From: Chamaelirium japonicum
Lineage: Eukaryota; Streptophyta; Magnoliopsida; Liliales; Melanthiaceae
Direction: 5' to 3'
Assembly (NCBI GenBank): GCA_947650365.1
Contig: OX393550.1
Span: forward strand, 51,895,879-51,959,878
DNA length: 64,000 nucleotides
Below are positions 1 through 11,300 of the stretch, one piece after another. Position numbers and translations under genes: made by a program. The notes under the pieces were generated by a model. That model was not told the DNA's origin. It saw only the letters and a list, made by a program, of their open reading frames with translations, and searched no databases. Every line of letters begins with the position of its first letter. Within the stretch, counting starts at the first letter, position 1.

Positions 1-344
1 ACTTTTACATGGCCTAGACCGCCACTGCCTGGAAAGGTAAATGACAAAGGCCATTAAAGGGCTCATGTGGGCTGGCATGTGAAGGTATAGAAGGTACGGG
101 AAAGAGCGGCCATGTGTCAGACTTTGGCGGTCTGCAAAAGGTCTATAAATGTACGATCCCCGGCTCCAAAGTACAGGTTAGAAATTCTGAGATCCAGAAA
201 TTTTCCTACTTCTAAACCTCCTCGCTTTCAAACCATCACTGACTTGAGCGTAGGAGGGTCTACGCTCCTCACGGAGCCAGTCGTTCTTATGTTTTTCTTG
301 CCTTGCAAGTCGAGTGCCTCACCAGCAAGATTTTTCCCCTGACA
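1..344 (+). repeat. 5' LTR (partial, 3' portion)
   Basis: It matches 6560-6890 nearly base for base, including the shared stretches around the TATA-like TCTATAAA (141-148) and the C-rich end. It ends in CCCCTGACA and is followed at once by a primer-binding-like sequence. Its true start lies before base 1. Confidence 0.8.
141..148 (+). promoter_or_regulatory. LTR TATA box
   Basis: TCTATAAA lies about 200 bases before the LTR end. The matching position in the other LTR (about 6689) is also TCTATAAA. Both sit just before a conserved GTACGATCCCCGGC block, as expected for the U3/R promoter of an LTR element. Confidence 0.55.
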
Positions 345-363
345 TTTGGTGCCGTTTGTAGGA
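345..363 (+). other. Primer-binding-site-like sequence
   Basis: TTTGGTGCCGTTTGTAGGA lies directly after the LTR end (...CTGACA). The TGGYGCCG start is typical of PBSs in plant Tat/Athila-type gypsy elements. The tRNA partner was not determined. Confidence 0.5.
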
Positions 364-429
364 TTTCGTCTAGTTTCTTTGAGAACGCCCTTGACCACAC
401 GGTTGGAAGCCTGATGGTGGGGTAACATC

Positions 430-710
430 TGATGGCTCTAGTAGTGACCCCGACCCCTGAAGCGGCCCCAGTGACCCCAACCTCTGTTTCGCTTAGTAAC
501 CAGCTCCTCAAGGAGATATTGGTCACTTAGCGGGCCATCATGGATGAATTGGTGCATCACCGTTGGGCTGGCGGGAAAAGGCACCGGCTCTGTCCTCGAC
601 GAGTAAAGCGGCTCCAGTGACCCTGACCCCTGTTTCGCTTAGTGACCAACTCCTCAAGGAGATGTTGGTCACTCAACGGGCCATCATGGATGAATTGGCA
701 CATCTGCGCC
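430..710 (+). repeat. 146-bp direct duplication in gag leader
   Basis: A segment with GTTTCGCTTAGT, CTCCTCAAGGAGAT and GGCCATCATGGATGAATTGG occurs twice with an offset of 146 bases (for example 533 and 679). It belongs to the N-terminal part of the decayed gag region. Confidence 0.7.
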
Positions 711-1327
711 AGGCTCTGACGAGGAACCAAGGACCAGACCTTTCTTCCAGACCCGAGAGCCGGAGGGGAAGGTCGACGGAGATATCTCGACGGTCGAAAG
801 CCTCGAGAAAGTCATATGTTCTCCCGTCCTTGGCTCAGTTATCATGTCAGTCTGATCGAGCGCAGTTGCGGTAACCATCCCGGCGAGCCCCGTCACCAGA
901 GAAGGGGGTTCCCGCTGTAGAGACGGGAGGTCCAACTCGCCCACTAGCTCCGCAACCCGCCACGTTGAGCTCCAGCAACAAGCTGGCACCATCAGTACTT
1001 CCTCATTGGTAGAGTCGAAGCGCAAACTTGAACGAGTCTGAGGCAAGATCGCATAGAGGCGACCGCAATCCACATCATCATCGCAGTCGAGATTGTCAGG
1101 CAAGAACGGCAGCCTTCCGAGGTGTTAGCGACGAAGCAATGACTTTGTATCTGCCAGCTCACCTACCTTGACTACAACCCGCGAGATGGCGGAGTGAGTG
1201 CGAAGGTGAAGTCCCCGCCCCTCGTCTTGTCGCGAGAACGGTCCGACCTCGACGAAGCATGCAAGATCGCCTAGGGCCTGCGCAGCCGCTCTTAGGGGAT
1301 CACCCTGGGCACTGACAGTTACCCGGC

Positions 1328-1960
1328 ATGCCCGTCGACCTCTTGAAAGACCTGGCCGCTTGGGGAGGGAGCTCTCCCTTCACGAGGGACGTGCATCGAG
1401 GAGACTTTCCCCAGCACTGGACTCCTCCAAAGTTCATCATGTTCAACGGATCGCAGGATCCAGTCGACCATATACTGGCTTACTGGAAGTTGTTGTTTTT
1501 CAGGACCATGACCATATTCTGTGTCGTGTCTTCTCGAGCAGCTTGACGGGTTTAGCCCTGGACTGGTGTCATAAGTTACCTCTGAGCTCGATCCCAAGCT
1601 TCACTACTCTATTCAGGTTATTCTTGAAACAGTACCGGTGCAATCGATCGACAACCTCCAAAGCGAATCGAATCACCGTCCGGTCTCACTATGGACCCAC
1701 GGGAGACCCTCCGGTGCTCTTCAATATGATTTCGGAATGCCTACCTCATCCTCAAGGACTCAGTTGGGCAAGATCGGACAACCGTGAGTGCCTTTCGGAG
1801 TGCGCTCCCCGAAGGAGGTGAGTTTCATGACGCTATTGTCATTTCCTATCCCCGCACCATGGTTGAGCTCTTCGCTTTGGTCCAGCAACACATTAAACTT
1901 GAAGATGTGGTGTTAGATTGTCGAGAGAAGATTGCCAAACAGCGGCCTCTACTACCTTGC
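1328..1960 (+). pseudogene. Gag fragment, copy A (Retrotrans_gag-like), frame-broken
   Basis: One frame from 1328 reads a stretch with PFTRDVHRGDFPQHW, a PKF...NGSQDPVDHILAY segment and a phenylalanine-rich end. The downstream part of the same domain (LTGLALDWCHKLP, SIPSFTTLFRLFLKQY) continues in another frame, around 1540-1660. The order matches the capsid-like region of Tat/gypsy gag proteins. At least one frameshift and later stops show that it is not functional. No zinc knuckle was seen downstream. Confidence 0.65.
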
Positions 1961-2045
1961 ACGGCGCCCTCTTGTAGGCCATTTGGTGAAATAAAGGGTG
2001 TTTGGACTAAATGAGTTATTTTTAGAGCCTGTGCTTGATAATGAT

Positions 2046-2240
2046 CGACATAGCTTGCACGCGGTTAGCTCGCACGCGTCACCATCAAAGAATAGCTTGC
2101 ACGCGGTCAGCTCGCATGTAGTGCCATCAAAGAATAGCTTGCACATGGTCAGCTCGCACACAGTACCATCAAAGAATAGCTCGCACACGGTCAGCTCGCA
2201 CACAGCGTTATTAAAGAACAGCTCGCACACGGTCAGATCA
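2046..2240 (+). repeat. 42-bp tandem repeats, array A
   Basis: About 4.5 copies of a 42-base unit (AGCTTGCACGCGGTCAGCTC followed by GCAYRYRGTRCCATCAAAGAAT). Because 42 is a multiple of three, both strands stay open and give false repetitive ORFs. It follows gag copy A. Confidence 0.85.
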
Positions 2241-2270
2241 AAGTACAGTCCACTGTCAAGAGGACTTTAA

Positions 2271-2817
2271 GCATGACCGAGGTCCTTCGCGTTCGTGTGC
2301 CATGATCGGAAGCACCCCGGGGTGATCTAGGGGGACTTGAATGGGCGACCACCCGTTCGGGTGACCTGAAAATCTCTTGGTAACCCCTTGAAGTTTGGAT
2401 TTGGCGACGTCGCAGGAAGATGCGAAGTCACTAAATCAAGTTGAGGGCATGTCCAGTAACCAGAAATTAACCGGGCAGGGGGTAGCTAGCACTTAATTTA
2501 TTTTTCAAAATAAAATATTAAATCCTTGGTCTTTGGAAATTTTGAATTATTGGATTTATGTTTCGAATGATTTTCCGAGCTCAGGGATCATATTGTGTTT
2601 TATCGAGCATGTTGTATTTTTCGGTTGCATATCATTTTTTTTAGATTGGAACTTTTTCGACGAATTAGTTACCTCGGCCGGGGTAGGACCCTCGAGACCG
2701 CTGAACAATCACACAGGGGAACTTATAAACAACAAAGAATAAGGCGAACTAAATGAGATTTCATTTTTATCATAAGATAATTACAAAGACAAGGACAACA
2801 AGCTTAGGGTTTGCTCC
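2271..2817 (+). repeat. Spacer module A (duplicated at about 3968-4540)
   Basis: The block from CATGACCGAGGTCCTTCGC through GGTAGGACCCTCGAGACCGCTGAACAA is repeated at 3969-4430 with small changes. With gag A/B and arrays A/B it forms two consecutive modules of about 1.4 and 1.7 kb. Confidence 0.75.
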
Positions 2818-3380
2818 TGTCGAGGAGACTTCACCAAGCTTTGGACTCCTCCGAAGTTCATCCTGTTCGACGGATCACAAGATCCAGTCAACCATATGCT
2901 GGCTTACCGGAAGTTGCTATTTTTCAAGGACTAGGACCATGTTTTGTGCCGTGCCTTCCCGAGCAGCTTGACAAGTTCAGACCTGGATTGGTTTCATAAG
3001 TTACCTCCGGGCTCGATCCCGAGCTTCACTACTCTGTCTGAGCTGTTCTAGGAACAGTACCGGTGCATTCGACAACCTCCGAAGCGAATCGAATCACTGT
3101 TCGGTCTCACCATGGGTCCACGGGAGACCCTCAAGGGCTTTTTGATGGGATTCCAGAATGCCTACCTCACCCTCGAGGACTCGACCGAGAGAGATCAGAC
3201 AGCCGTGAGTGCCTTTCGGAGCGCACTTCCCGAATGAGGTGAGCTTCATGATGCTATTGTCATTTTCGATCCCTGTACCATGGTCGAGCTCATCGCCTTG
3301 GTCTAGCAACACATTAAGCTTGAAGATGTGGTGTTAGATCACCGAGGAAAGATTGTTGAACAACGGCCTCCTCCTACCTT
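2817..3380 (+). pseudogene. Gag fragment, copy B (duplicate of copy A)
   Basis: It repeats copy A from the GAGGAGACTT...GACTCCTCC motif (1397 matches 2821, an offset of 1424 bases) through the SIPSFTT-like segment. It carries more stops and changes. It shows that the interior of the element was duplicated head to tail. Confidence 0.65.
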
Positions 3381-3469
3381 ACGCGTAGGTGCCCTCTTGT
3401 AGACCATTTTGTGAAATAAAGGGTGTTTGGACTAAATGAGTCTTTAAATATGTGTTCGATAGTAATCTA

Positions 3470-3870
3470 CAAAGAACAGCTCACACGCGATCAGCTCGCA
3501 TGCAGCTCCCTCAAAAAATAGCTCGCAGGCGATCAGCTTGCATGCAGCTTCCTCAAAGAACAGCTCACATGGGATTAGCTCGCACACAGCTCTCTCAAAG
3601 AAAAGCTCGAAAGCGATCAGCTCGCACGCAGCTCCCTCAAAGAATAGCTCGCACGCAGCTCCCTCAAAGAACAGCTTGCACGCGATCAGCTCGCACACAG
3701 CTTCCTTAAAGAACAGCTCGCATACAATCAGCTCACAAGTAGTTCCCTCAAATAACAGCTCACACGTGATTAGCTCGCACACAGCTCCCTCAAAGAACAG
3801 CTCGCAAGCGATCAGCTCGCACGTAGCTCCCTCAAGAATAGATCGCACACAGCTACCTCAAAGAACAATC
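3470..3870 (+). repeat. 42-bp tandem repeats, array B
   Basis: About nine imperfect copies of the same 42-base unit as array A, here with CTCCCTCAAAGAACAGCTCGC. The array is about twice as long as array A, so copy number changed after or during the duplication of the module. Confidence 0.85.
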
Positions 3871-4546
3871 CACCATCGTGCGGACTTAAAGCAAGATCGG
3901 GGTTCTCAGTGGCTGTCCCGAAAGACTTTGAGATCGCCAGGGTAGTTCGCAGTCTAGGGGACTTTAAACATGACCGGGGTCCTTCGCATTCATATGCCAT
4001 GATAGGAAGCACCCCGGGGTGATCTAAGGGGACCTGAATGGGCGACTACCCATTTAGACGACCTGAAAATTTCTTGGTAACCGCTCGAAACTCGGGATTG
4101 GTGAGATCGCAAAGAGAATTGCGAAAGCCGCCAATGGCTAAGCTGAGGGAATGTCCGGTAATCAGGGTTGTAGAGGGAACTTAACCGGGCAGGGGCAGCT
4201 AGCACTTAATTTATTTTTCAAAATAGAAATATTGACTTCTTGGGCTCTAGAAGATTTGAATTATTAGATTTATGTTTCGTTGATTTTTCGAGCTCAAGGA
4301 ACATATTGTATTTTATCGAGCATGTTGTGTTTCCCGTTTGCATACCATTTTTTAAAACGAGTGGAACTTTTTAAATGATTTAGCTACCTCTCCCGGGGTA
4401 GGACCCTTAAGACCGCTGAACAACCTCATAAGCAAGCACGTAGATAGACAGCAAAGAAAAAAAGAGAGGACAAAGACGAACATAAGAGGATTCACTATCA
4501 GAAAGCCATTACAAGGATAAGGATAACGAGCTCATGGTTTGTTCGC

Positions 4547-5005
4547 CTGGTGCCATGCAGCTTAGCTCATTGAGCGACCTGGTGACATCACGGGCAAACG
4601 CGATGGAGATGCCTTACGCGGCCTGATGTCATGTAACTTAGCTCGTTGAGCGACTTGGTGACATCACAAGCAGACACGATGGAGACACCTTACGCGGCCT
4701 GGTGCCACGCAGTTTCGCTCGTTGAGCGACCTAGTGACATCACGAGCAGACGCGACGGAGGCACCTTACGCGGCCTGATGCCATGCAACTTAGCTCGTTG
4801 AGCGACCTGGTAACATTACGGGCAGACGCGGTGGAGACACCTTACGCGGCCTGATGCCACACAGTTTTGCTCGTTAAACAATCTGGTGCGTCATGGGCAG
4901 ATGCGGCAGAGACACCTTATGCGGCCTGGTGCCACACAGTTTTGCTTGTTGAGTGACCTGGTGATATCATGGGCAGACATGGCGGAGACACCTTACGCGG
5001 CTAAA
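4547..5005 (+). repeat. 76-bp tandem repeats, six copies
   Basis: The unit runs from CCTGGTGCCACGCAGTTT through GAGCGACCTGGTGACATCAC to CACCTTACGCGG and is 76 bases long. The copies diverge by point changes and one short deletion. No coding role is seen. Confidence 0.85.
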
Positions 5006-5439
5006 TGTCACACCATATAGCCGACTTCACAGAATGAAATGCAGTTTAGTTGGAGCTGGTCAGTAAACAGAAGGATCGAACTGATCTACATGGACAACCG
5101 CGCTGGGCTCCTGAGCGGGCGGAGCTTTATCCAATCGCCCCCTCAAGAGGGGGTAAGAATGGTGCCAAAATTGTCACCAGCTCGTTGTCCATGTGGTAAT
5201 AACGGAAGGTGACATGTGGTGACATCAGGGTCCCCCTAGGGGTTGTCCTCACCTTTGGATGCACCTTGAGCGGCCTCGGTCGACCGAAGGGGCGACCTTG
5301 GGTAGCCAAAGAAAAAGCCCCCCCAGGGGTGAGTTCGAGATTCAAGGCCAACCCTAATTTTTGGATAAGCAGCATTGTGACCAGAATACGTCTTAGAGTT
5401 CAAAGAACACTCCCAAAAAAGTCGGCCTCTACCTTCACA

Positions 5440-6360
5440 ACCATCTCGCACACGCTCAATTCGCACACGAGATGTCTCCTTTGAAGGACCAAGGAGTACT
5501 TGAGAAGATTCAACCATCTCAGATGCCGAGCCCGTAGACAGACAGCTCACACACGACTCCCTTAGAGATAACACTGTATGCGATCGGCTCACCCGCAATC
5601 CGCTCTACGGGTTAGCCAGCACACGGATAGCTCGTACGCGGCTCCCTTAGAGATAAGACCGCACGTGATTAGCTCGCACCTGAGGTGCCATCCTTGGGGA
5701 ATTAAAGAACACTTTAGAAGATTCAGCACTCACAGCTCGCCTGGGAGCTCGCCCTGACCGCACGCGATTGGCTCGTGCGTAGAAGTGGTTGCCCCTGGCT
5801 AACGACCATAGCTCGCTTGAGAGCTCGCCCTGACCGCACGTGATCGGCTTGCACGCGGAAGAGGTCTCCCCTGACTAACGCCCACAGCTCGCCTGGGAGT
5901 TCGCCCTGACCGCACGCGATCGGCTTGCACGTGAAAGAGGTTTCCCCTGGCTAATGCCTGCAGCTCACTTAGGAGCTCTCCCTGACCGCACGTGATTGGC
6001 TCGCACACAAAAGAGGTCGCCCCAGGCCAACGCCCATAGCTCGCCCTGACCGCACTCAATCAGCTCGCACGCGGAAGAGGTCACCCCTGGCTAACGCCTA
6101 CAGCTTGCCCGGGAGGTCACTCTGAGCGCACGCGATTGGCTCGCATGCAAAAGAGGTCACCCCTGGCTAACGCCCATAGCTTGCCCGGGAGCTCGCCCTG
6201 ACCGCACGTGATCAGCTTGCACGTGGAAGAGGTCACCCTTGACTAAAGCCCATAGCTCGCCTGGGAGCTCGCCCTGACCGCACGCGATCGGCTCGCGCGT
6301 GGAAGAGGTTACCCCTGGCGTAGTTTAATAAAACCCTCAAAAGATTTAACGCCCACAGCT
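5440..6360 (+). repeat. Degenerate repeats followed by a 76-bp array (about eight copies)
   Basis: From about 5730 the unit is CAGCTCGCCTGGGAGCTCGC, then CCTGACCGCACGCGATCGGC, then GAAGAGGTCACCCCTGGCTAACGC, 76 bases in all. It shares the AGCTCGCACGCGATC core with the 42-bp arrays, so all of these arrays probably derive from one seed. Tandem arrays near the 3' end are common in Tat-type elements. Confidence 0.8.
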
Positions 6361-6464
6361 CATCCGGGAGCAAGCCCAGTTAGTTCATGATTGGCTCGCC
6401 CAGGAGCTCGCCCGATCACGTAACAGCAAAGGAGTTCGCCTACTTACCTGCAGGGGTCAACAGA

Positions 6465-6890
6465 TGTCACCACCCCCGTGGAACTACGTGGACGATTACG
6501 AGCCACATTCACTGACCAAGGTCGGTCTAGAATGCCCCAGACTAGAGCCTTCCAGAACGTCCACCTGGACTAGACCGCCACTACCTGGAAAGCTAAATGA
6601 CAAAGGCCATTAAAGGGCTGGCATGAGAAGGTGTAGAAGGTACGGGAAAGTGCAGCCACGTGTCAGACTCTGGCGGTCTGCAAAAGGTCTATAAAGGTAC
6701 GATCCCCGGCTCCAAAGTACAGGTTGGAAATTCTGAGACCCAGACATTTTCCAACTTCTAAACCTCCTCCTTTTTGAACCATCACTGACTTGAGCGTCGG
6801 AAGGTTTGCGCTCCTCACGGAGCCAGCCGTTCTCACGTTTTCCTTGTCTTACAGGTCGAGCGTCTCATCAGCGAAATTTTTTCCCCGATA
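6465..6890 (+). repeat. 3' LTR (start uncertain)
   Basis: Bases 6560-6890 match the left LTR. I place the start at TGTCACC (6465) because the left LTR ends in ...TGACA, its inverse. An alternative start is a TGTCACC at about 5170 after the purine-rich AAGAGGGGGTAAGAATGG, which would put the 76-bp array inside the LTR. The end is at ...CCCCGATA. Confidence 0.6.
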
Positions 6891-7285
6891 GTAGTCATCC
6901 GATGTCTTATGGTCGACTTGAGTGTGATCAACTATCGCGGTGGGCAGCAGTGATTAGATGCCATGTCAGGATGTACCTGATCGATATGTATACTGGATTA
7001 GGATATTCCATGATGAGTAATGCTATATAGCCAACTCGTTTGCCAACTTTTGCTGCCAACTCCATGTGATGTGGTGCTGGCAGACCCTCCTTGCTTGGAA
7101 CATTTTTGTGGGGCCATGGGATGAGCCCTAGAGGCGGATCTATTGGTTGGCTTCGCCGAGATACAGCCTGGCCGAGATTTGGGAAAAGCTTCATAACCCA
7201 TAGCCTGCACAAGCCCACAGCTAGTCAAGCCCACCCCACAGCTCGCCTCAGTATGGACTGTTGCCTAGTGGCCTCGTGATCAAAC
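6891..7285. other. Intergenic, no gene seen
   Basis: Unique-looking DNA next to the LTR element. Short open frames on both strands have no recognisable domain. Confidence 0.5.
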
Positions 7286-7478
7286 CCCGTATAGAAGAGT
7301 TCAGATTTCCTCCATTGGGTCGGCCCAGTCGTTGGGCTCGGCGCTCATCATAGCCGCACAATGGCTAGCGAACCAAAAGTGAATCACACTCTAGCGACCA
7401 CGTGTCGCTGCGATGCGTGCTAGCCCCACCAACCCGGACTGATTGACTGAAGGAGATATGAACTTGGGGTAGGATCTG
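7286..7478. repeat. MITE-like inverted repeat, family 1 copy a
   Basis: It begins GAGTTCAGATTTCCTCCATTGGGTCGG and ends with the inverse around AACCCGGACTGATTGACTGAAGGAGATATGAAC. It shares AGCCGCACAATRGC and GTGAATC with the copy at 8661-8848. Confidence 0.6.
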
Positions 7479-7511
7479 TTTCGCTGCAAGCTTTCGTCCC
7501 CCACTTTTTTT

Positions 7512-7750
7512 GGGGGTAAATTACACTTTACCCCCTGATGTTTAGCTCAAAAACAATTTATTTTGTTTCAAATCACACCCTAAAGTTTGAAATGTTAGCA
7601 CAATACCCCTTTTGTCACCTACTTAATTTCCTCATTTGGTAATATTATCAGATAAAAACTGAGTTGAAGGGGGCAAAATGTAGTTTTTAAACTATAGGGG
7701 GGTTAAGTGTTTTTGAGCTAAACTTCTTAAGGGCAAGTGTAATTTTTCCT
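7512..7750. repeat. MITE with about 40-bp inverted ends
   Basis: The left end is GGTAAATTACACTTTACCCC...GTTTAGCTCAAAAA. The right end is TTTTTGAGCTAAAC...AAGTGTAATTTTTCC. These are inverse copies with about 160 bases between them. No coding capacity. Confidence 0.7.
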
Positions 7751-8660
7751 ATTTTTTTTATTCTTTTTTAAACCATAACCCTCCCGTCTCCTTTTCCTCC
7801 TTCAACCTCGCAATCAGATTCTATCCGACACTTATCCTCGAATTCTCGATGAAATTCTTCACCGAGCTCGAATCAGATGACTGATTTGGGAGGAACCATA
7901 TAAAAGAAAAGGTGATCTCCACAGTAAGTGCCCCCTCCTCTCTTTTAGAACCACGAAGATTTTTTTTGGGGCCAATGAACCGCTATGATTTTACGTGTTT
8001 TTGAATGGGAGGAGTTCACATCGGAGCAAGGGGGCATGTCAGTGGATGGAGGTGATAAGCAAGGATGGATCCAGAAGGGGTGCATGTGGGGGGCGACCAC
8101 CCCCACTAGATTCGAAAGAGAACCCTTTATTATAGGAGTATTAGTTAGAATTATTTTCAAATTATATAAGTTCTCCTCCCTTGAATTTTTTAACAAAATT
8201 TAAGTCCCCAACTCCTCCAAAGACTTTTCGAACATTCTTCTCCCCAAGGTTCGATTCCCGAATTCATCCCTGGTCTAATAAGTAAGGCATTCGAAGCCAT
8301 CGAGGAGGAGTTCCTGCACATGGTAAAGCGCTCATAGCTATTTATTGTATTGTCTTTTCTAGTTTATGTATATGCTTTATGTAATTTTTTTTTATATTAA
8401 TAAAATTTCTTTGTACCGTCGATGTTCCCTTTAAAAATTTTGATTAGTTTTTTTTAACTGTATAGAGTAAAAGTTTTATTTTAAAAAAAAATAGTTTAAC
8501 CGCTTTAGCTTCAGCCCAATCCAATTTTTTTTCTTCTGATTACGCCCTTGATGAGCAATAGGCGGATGCCACGTAAAATTGGCAACCCTAAAGTTGGCGA
8601 CCTAGCATTTCCCTTCCATGATTGGGCAGGGAACTAGATTCTCGTTGCCAACTGTTTGTG
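7751..8660. other. Intergenic; possible tiny captured exon near 8288-8336
   Basis: The stretch from 8283 in one frame reads KAFEAIEEEFLHMVKRS then stop. It resembles the EEEFL..V-type segment of plant PP2C phosphatases, but it is too short to be firm. A GATGGATCCAGAAGGGGTGC motif at 8065 resembles hAT-type termini. No intact gene. Confidence 0.2.
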
Positions 8661-8848
8661 GCTGAAACGAGTTAAGATCTCCTCCAGTCGGTCGGCCCCG
8701 GTTGGCGGCCCCGCGCGCATCACAGCCGCACAATAGCAGGTGACTCGGAGTGAATCGTACACCAGCCGCCTGTATGCGGCTGTGATAAGCACCGGGCCCA
8801 CCGACCGGGGCCCGACCAACTGGAGGAGATCTGAACTCGGCTGAAACT
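8661..8848. repeat. MITE-like inverted repeat, family 1 copy b
   Basis: CTGAAACGAGTTAAGATCTC followed by CTCCAGTCGGTCGG is mirrored by CCGACCAACTGGAGGAGATC followed by TGAACTCGGCTGAAAC. The arm is about 50 bases and GC-rich, with AGCCGCACAATAGC inside it as in the 7.3-kb copy. Confidence 0.7.
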
Positions 8849-9405
8849 TCCGAGTCTCCCGCACGCACGCACAACGCGGAGGAAAGGAGGGGTCCGTGAT
8901 CGGATCGCGCTCCGAAAATTCTTCTAAACACATTAAAAGCTGAGCCGTCAATCGTGGCAGCCTACGTGGCACGCCACGCCGATCTCAATAACCAGCGGGG
9001 CACGCCTTCGCACGTGCGTACGGGACGTCCGTCACGTCACCTCCCTCCTCCAGTACCTCCGTGTTCGGCTGGTCTCTGTTCTTGGGTGCCTCTATCCCCC
9101 CTCTCTATTCTTTACTCCCGTGCGTCGGATCGGCATCCAACGGTGCAGATCAATTCTCTACTGGATTCCGTACAGATGCAATGGTCTGGATGAAAATTAA
9201 AGCTTTCAATCTGTACCGTTGAATCCAGATCTTGAGCATGTGAGCAAGAAACCGAGGGGAATATAGGCACCCAGGAACAGAGACGATCAGAACCCCTGCT
9301 TGATTACTTGACATGACGTATATCAAGTGGTTTTCTTTGGAAGACTTAGCCTTAAATCCTTGGAGCATATGCTTTATTTGGTAAAGGACAAATACTGCTT
9401 CAATA
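8849..9405. other. Intergenic, no gene seen
   Basis: GC-mixed unique DNA with CACGTG-like motifs and CT runs. I see no coding domain. Confidence 0.4.
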
Positions 9406-9656
9406 AGACCCGATTTGGATAAGATTCTCATTCTGGGTTTTCAGGAGTTCGAAATTCCAAAATTTCAAAAAAGAGCTCTGGAGTCCGAAGCCTTGATTTT
9501 GGGCTCTAGATAAATGACTTTTAGAAATACATTTTGGGCTCTCCGCAGAAACACTTTTTAGGATCGGATTATAGCCAAAAGGGCTCTGTTTTTTTAGGGA
9601 TTCCGGGCTTCCAGAATCGCCTAGAATCTTGGGACGGAGCTTATCCAAACAGACCC
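9406..9656. repeat. MITE, family 2 copy a (TATCCAAACAG ends)
   Basis: It starts AGACCCGATTTGGATAAG and ends CTTATCCAAACAGACCC. The inside shows mirrored CTCCGRA/GGGCTCT segments. The copy at 48674-48912 has the same design and internal GATTTTGGGCTC. The ends resemble hAT-type MITEs. Confidence 0.65.
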
Positions 9657-11300
9657 TTCGCTTTCAAACAACATGTGCTACAGCAAGTCCCCCCACCTTT
9701 ATTTTAACCCTTCAAATAATAGAATTGTCTCTCTAATTCGTCTTCAACAAGAATATCAATTCATCCACAGTAAGAGCATCAATTCGCCGGATGACATTGT
9801 TCATGTAGCGGTTACTAGTTATTACAATGATTCATGAATCCACTGGAGCTGCTAAAGTGAAAATCACAGCAGCAAGATTATCAATTAGAATCCGGCTTCT
9901 TGCAGATTTGGGTTTGGGCGTTGTTCGAGAGACCATGTTCGAGTTAGAGGCTGGGTTTTATTTTCTTTTATAGTTTTTTTGGTCTTTGTGGAACTCAACA
10001 CTCTTGAGTTGTTGTACTATGTAACCTACTTATACTTATATTCTAATACACAAGTTGGGTCTGCCTAACCCCCTCCTATATAGGGATGTCACATTCTTTT
10101 TCTCTCAAAAAAAAAAAAAAAAATCAATTAGGCTAATTTGTTCTCTTACGAAACCCAATTGCTACTGTTGATATCGTGAAATCATTGTAGCCGCTACAGT
10201 AAAATCATTGTGACAATAATATATCATTCCAGCTATATATTGTGTACAATACTCTTACCAATTCAAATAGAATTGACATTGTTGATACAGTGATTTCACT
10301 GTAGCAATTACAGTTAAGCCACTATAGCAACGATATCAATTCAGCTAATTGATACTCTTACCAAACCAAATTGAAACTCTTGCTGGTGACGAATTGATTC
10401 TCTTGCCAGCTGTATAGTTAATGGATGATCAATTTGTCATTTAAAGGGTTGAAAAAGTTAATATTTTCGGCTGGGTATTTCCATTTCCCACTACCCCAGG
10501 CCTTAGATTCACACTGATCCATCGAAATTGGTCTCAGCTACATCTCATGCGACCCCCGCAGAACAAAAGTCATTGTTGGACACAGTGGCGGACCCAGAAA
10601 CTGCAAAACTAAAATTTTTGGAGGGACCATGACACCCGTGAAATTTTTTAAAAAAATTTCGAAGGCTTAATGGAGGCCTCTCCACATAGGTCCGACCTTG
10701 GTTGGACGCACTGAGAAAGTCTGGACAAGAAGTTGTGGGTGCATTGGCAAGATATACTGGACTGGCACTCCGAATAACATTAGCCAAGCTTGGATTCTCT
10801 CTCTACCTGTACTAGTCCGCAAGGGGTAATGAAGGGGTGGATTTTCTCACCAGAGGGTGCCACGTCAGAGCCCTCCACTTTATTATAGATAGATGACACA
10901 TAGGCGACTCATTGGATTCGATGCCCGTCCAATGACCGTGATATTGCTTAGTTGGCATCACGGATCAATCACAAACGTCGGAGCACCTCTAAGGACACAT
11001 CATAACCACACGATGGCAGCCACCGTGACAGATGAATCGCACTCAGCCCTAACTGCACCTGTCGGTTTCTCTGATTTAAACGACTATTGTGAAGAGAGGT
11101 GTTGGCTCCGGCGTTTCTGATTGATTCGTGATACCAACAAAGATGGTATCACGGTTATACCAAAGTTTTTCTCCGTAAAGGTGAATATCACAGGCCCGAT
11201 TGGGCTTCCATCGCAGACGACTCAACTGCCAGGGAGCACCAAATTCTAAAAACCCCGGGGGAAAAACAAAACAAAATTTACTCCTTACCACGTCTATATA
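9657..11300. other. Intergenic with relic pieces
   Basis: 10106-10122 is an A-run after TTTTTCTCTC and may be the tail of a retroposed copy. 10165-10340 holds repeats of the CTACAGTRAAATCAYTGTAGC type also seen at 24.2 and 46.4-47.2 kb. 10580-10600 (AGTGGCGGACCCAG) resembles a hAT terminus. No gene recognised. Confidence 0.4.

Larger units (their letters stand above)
1..6890 (+). mobile_element. Gag-only LTR retrotransposon (gypsy/Tat-like, non-autonomous), 5' end cut by window
   Basis: The first 344 bases are closely repeated at about 6560-6890, so the two copies act as LTRs around a 6.1-kb interior. The interior has gag-like remnants and tandem repeats, but I find no protease, reverse transcriptase or integrase motif. 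This resembles the TR-GAG class of gag-only elements. A primer-binding-like site (TTTGGTGCCG...) follows the left LTR at 345. The left LTR starts outside the window. The placement in the Tat lineage rests on the gag-like sequence and the PBS style and is an inference. Confidence 0.75.

Noticed and set aside
3444-3848. Cys-Glu-Leu repeat protein on the minus strand and Ser-Ser-His repeat protein on the plus strand
   Set aside because: The 42-bp tandem unit is a multiple of three, so all frames without a stop stay open. No promoter, domain or conservation of one frame.
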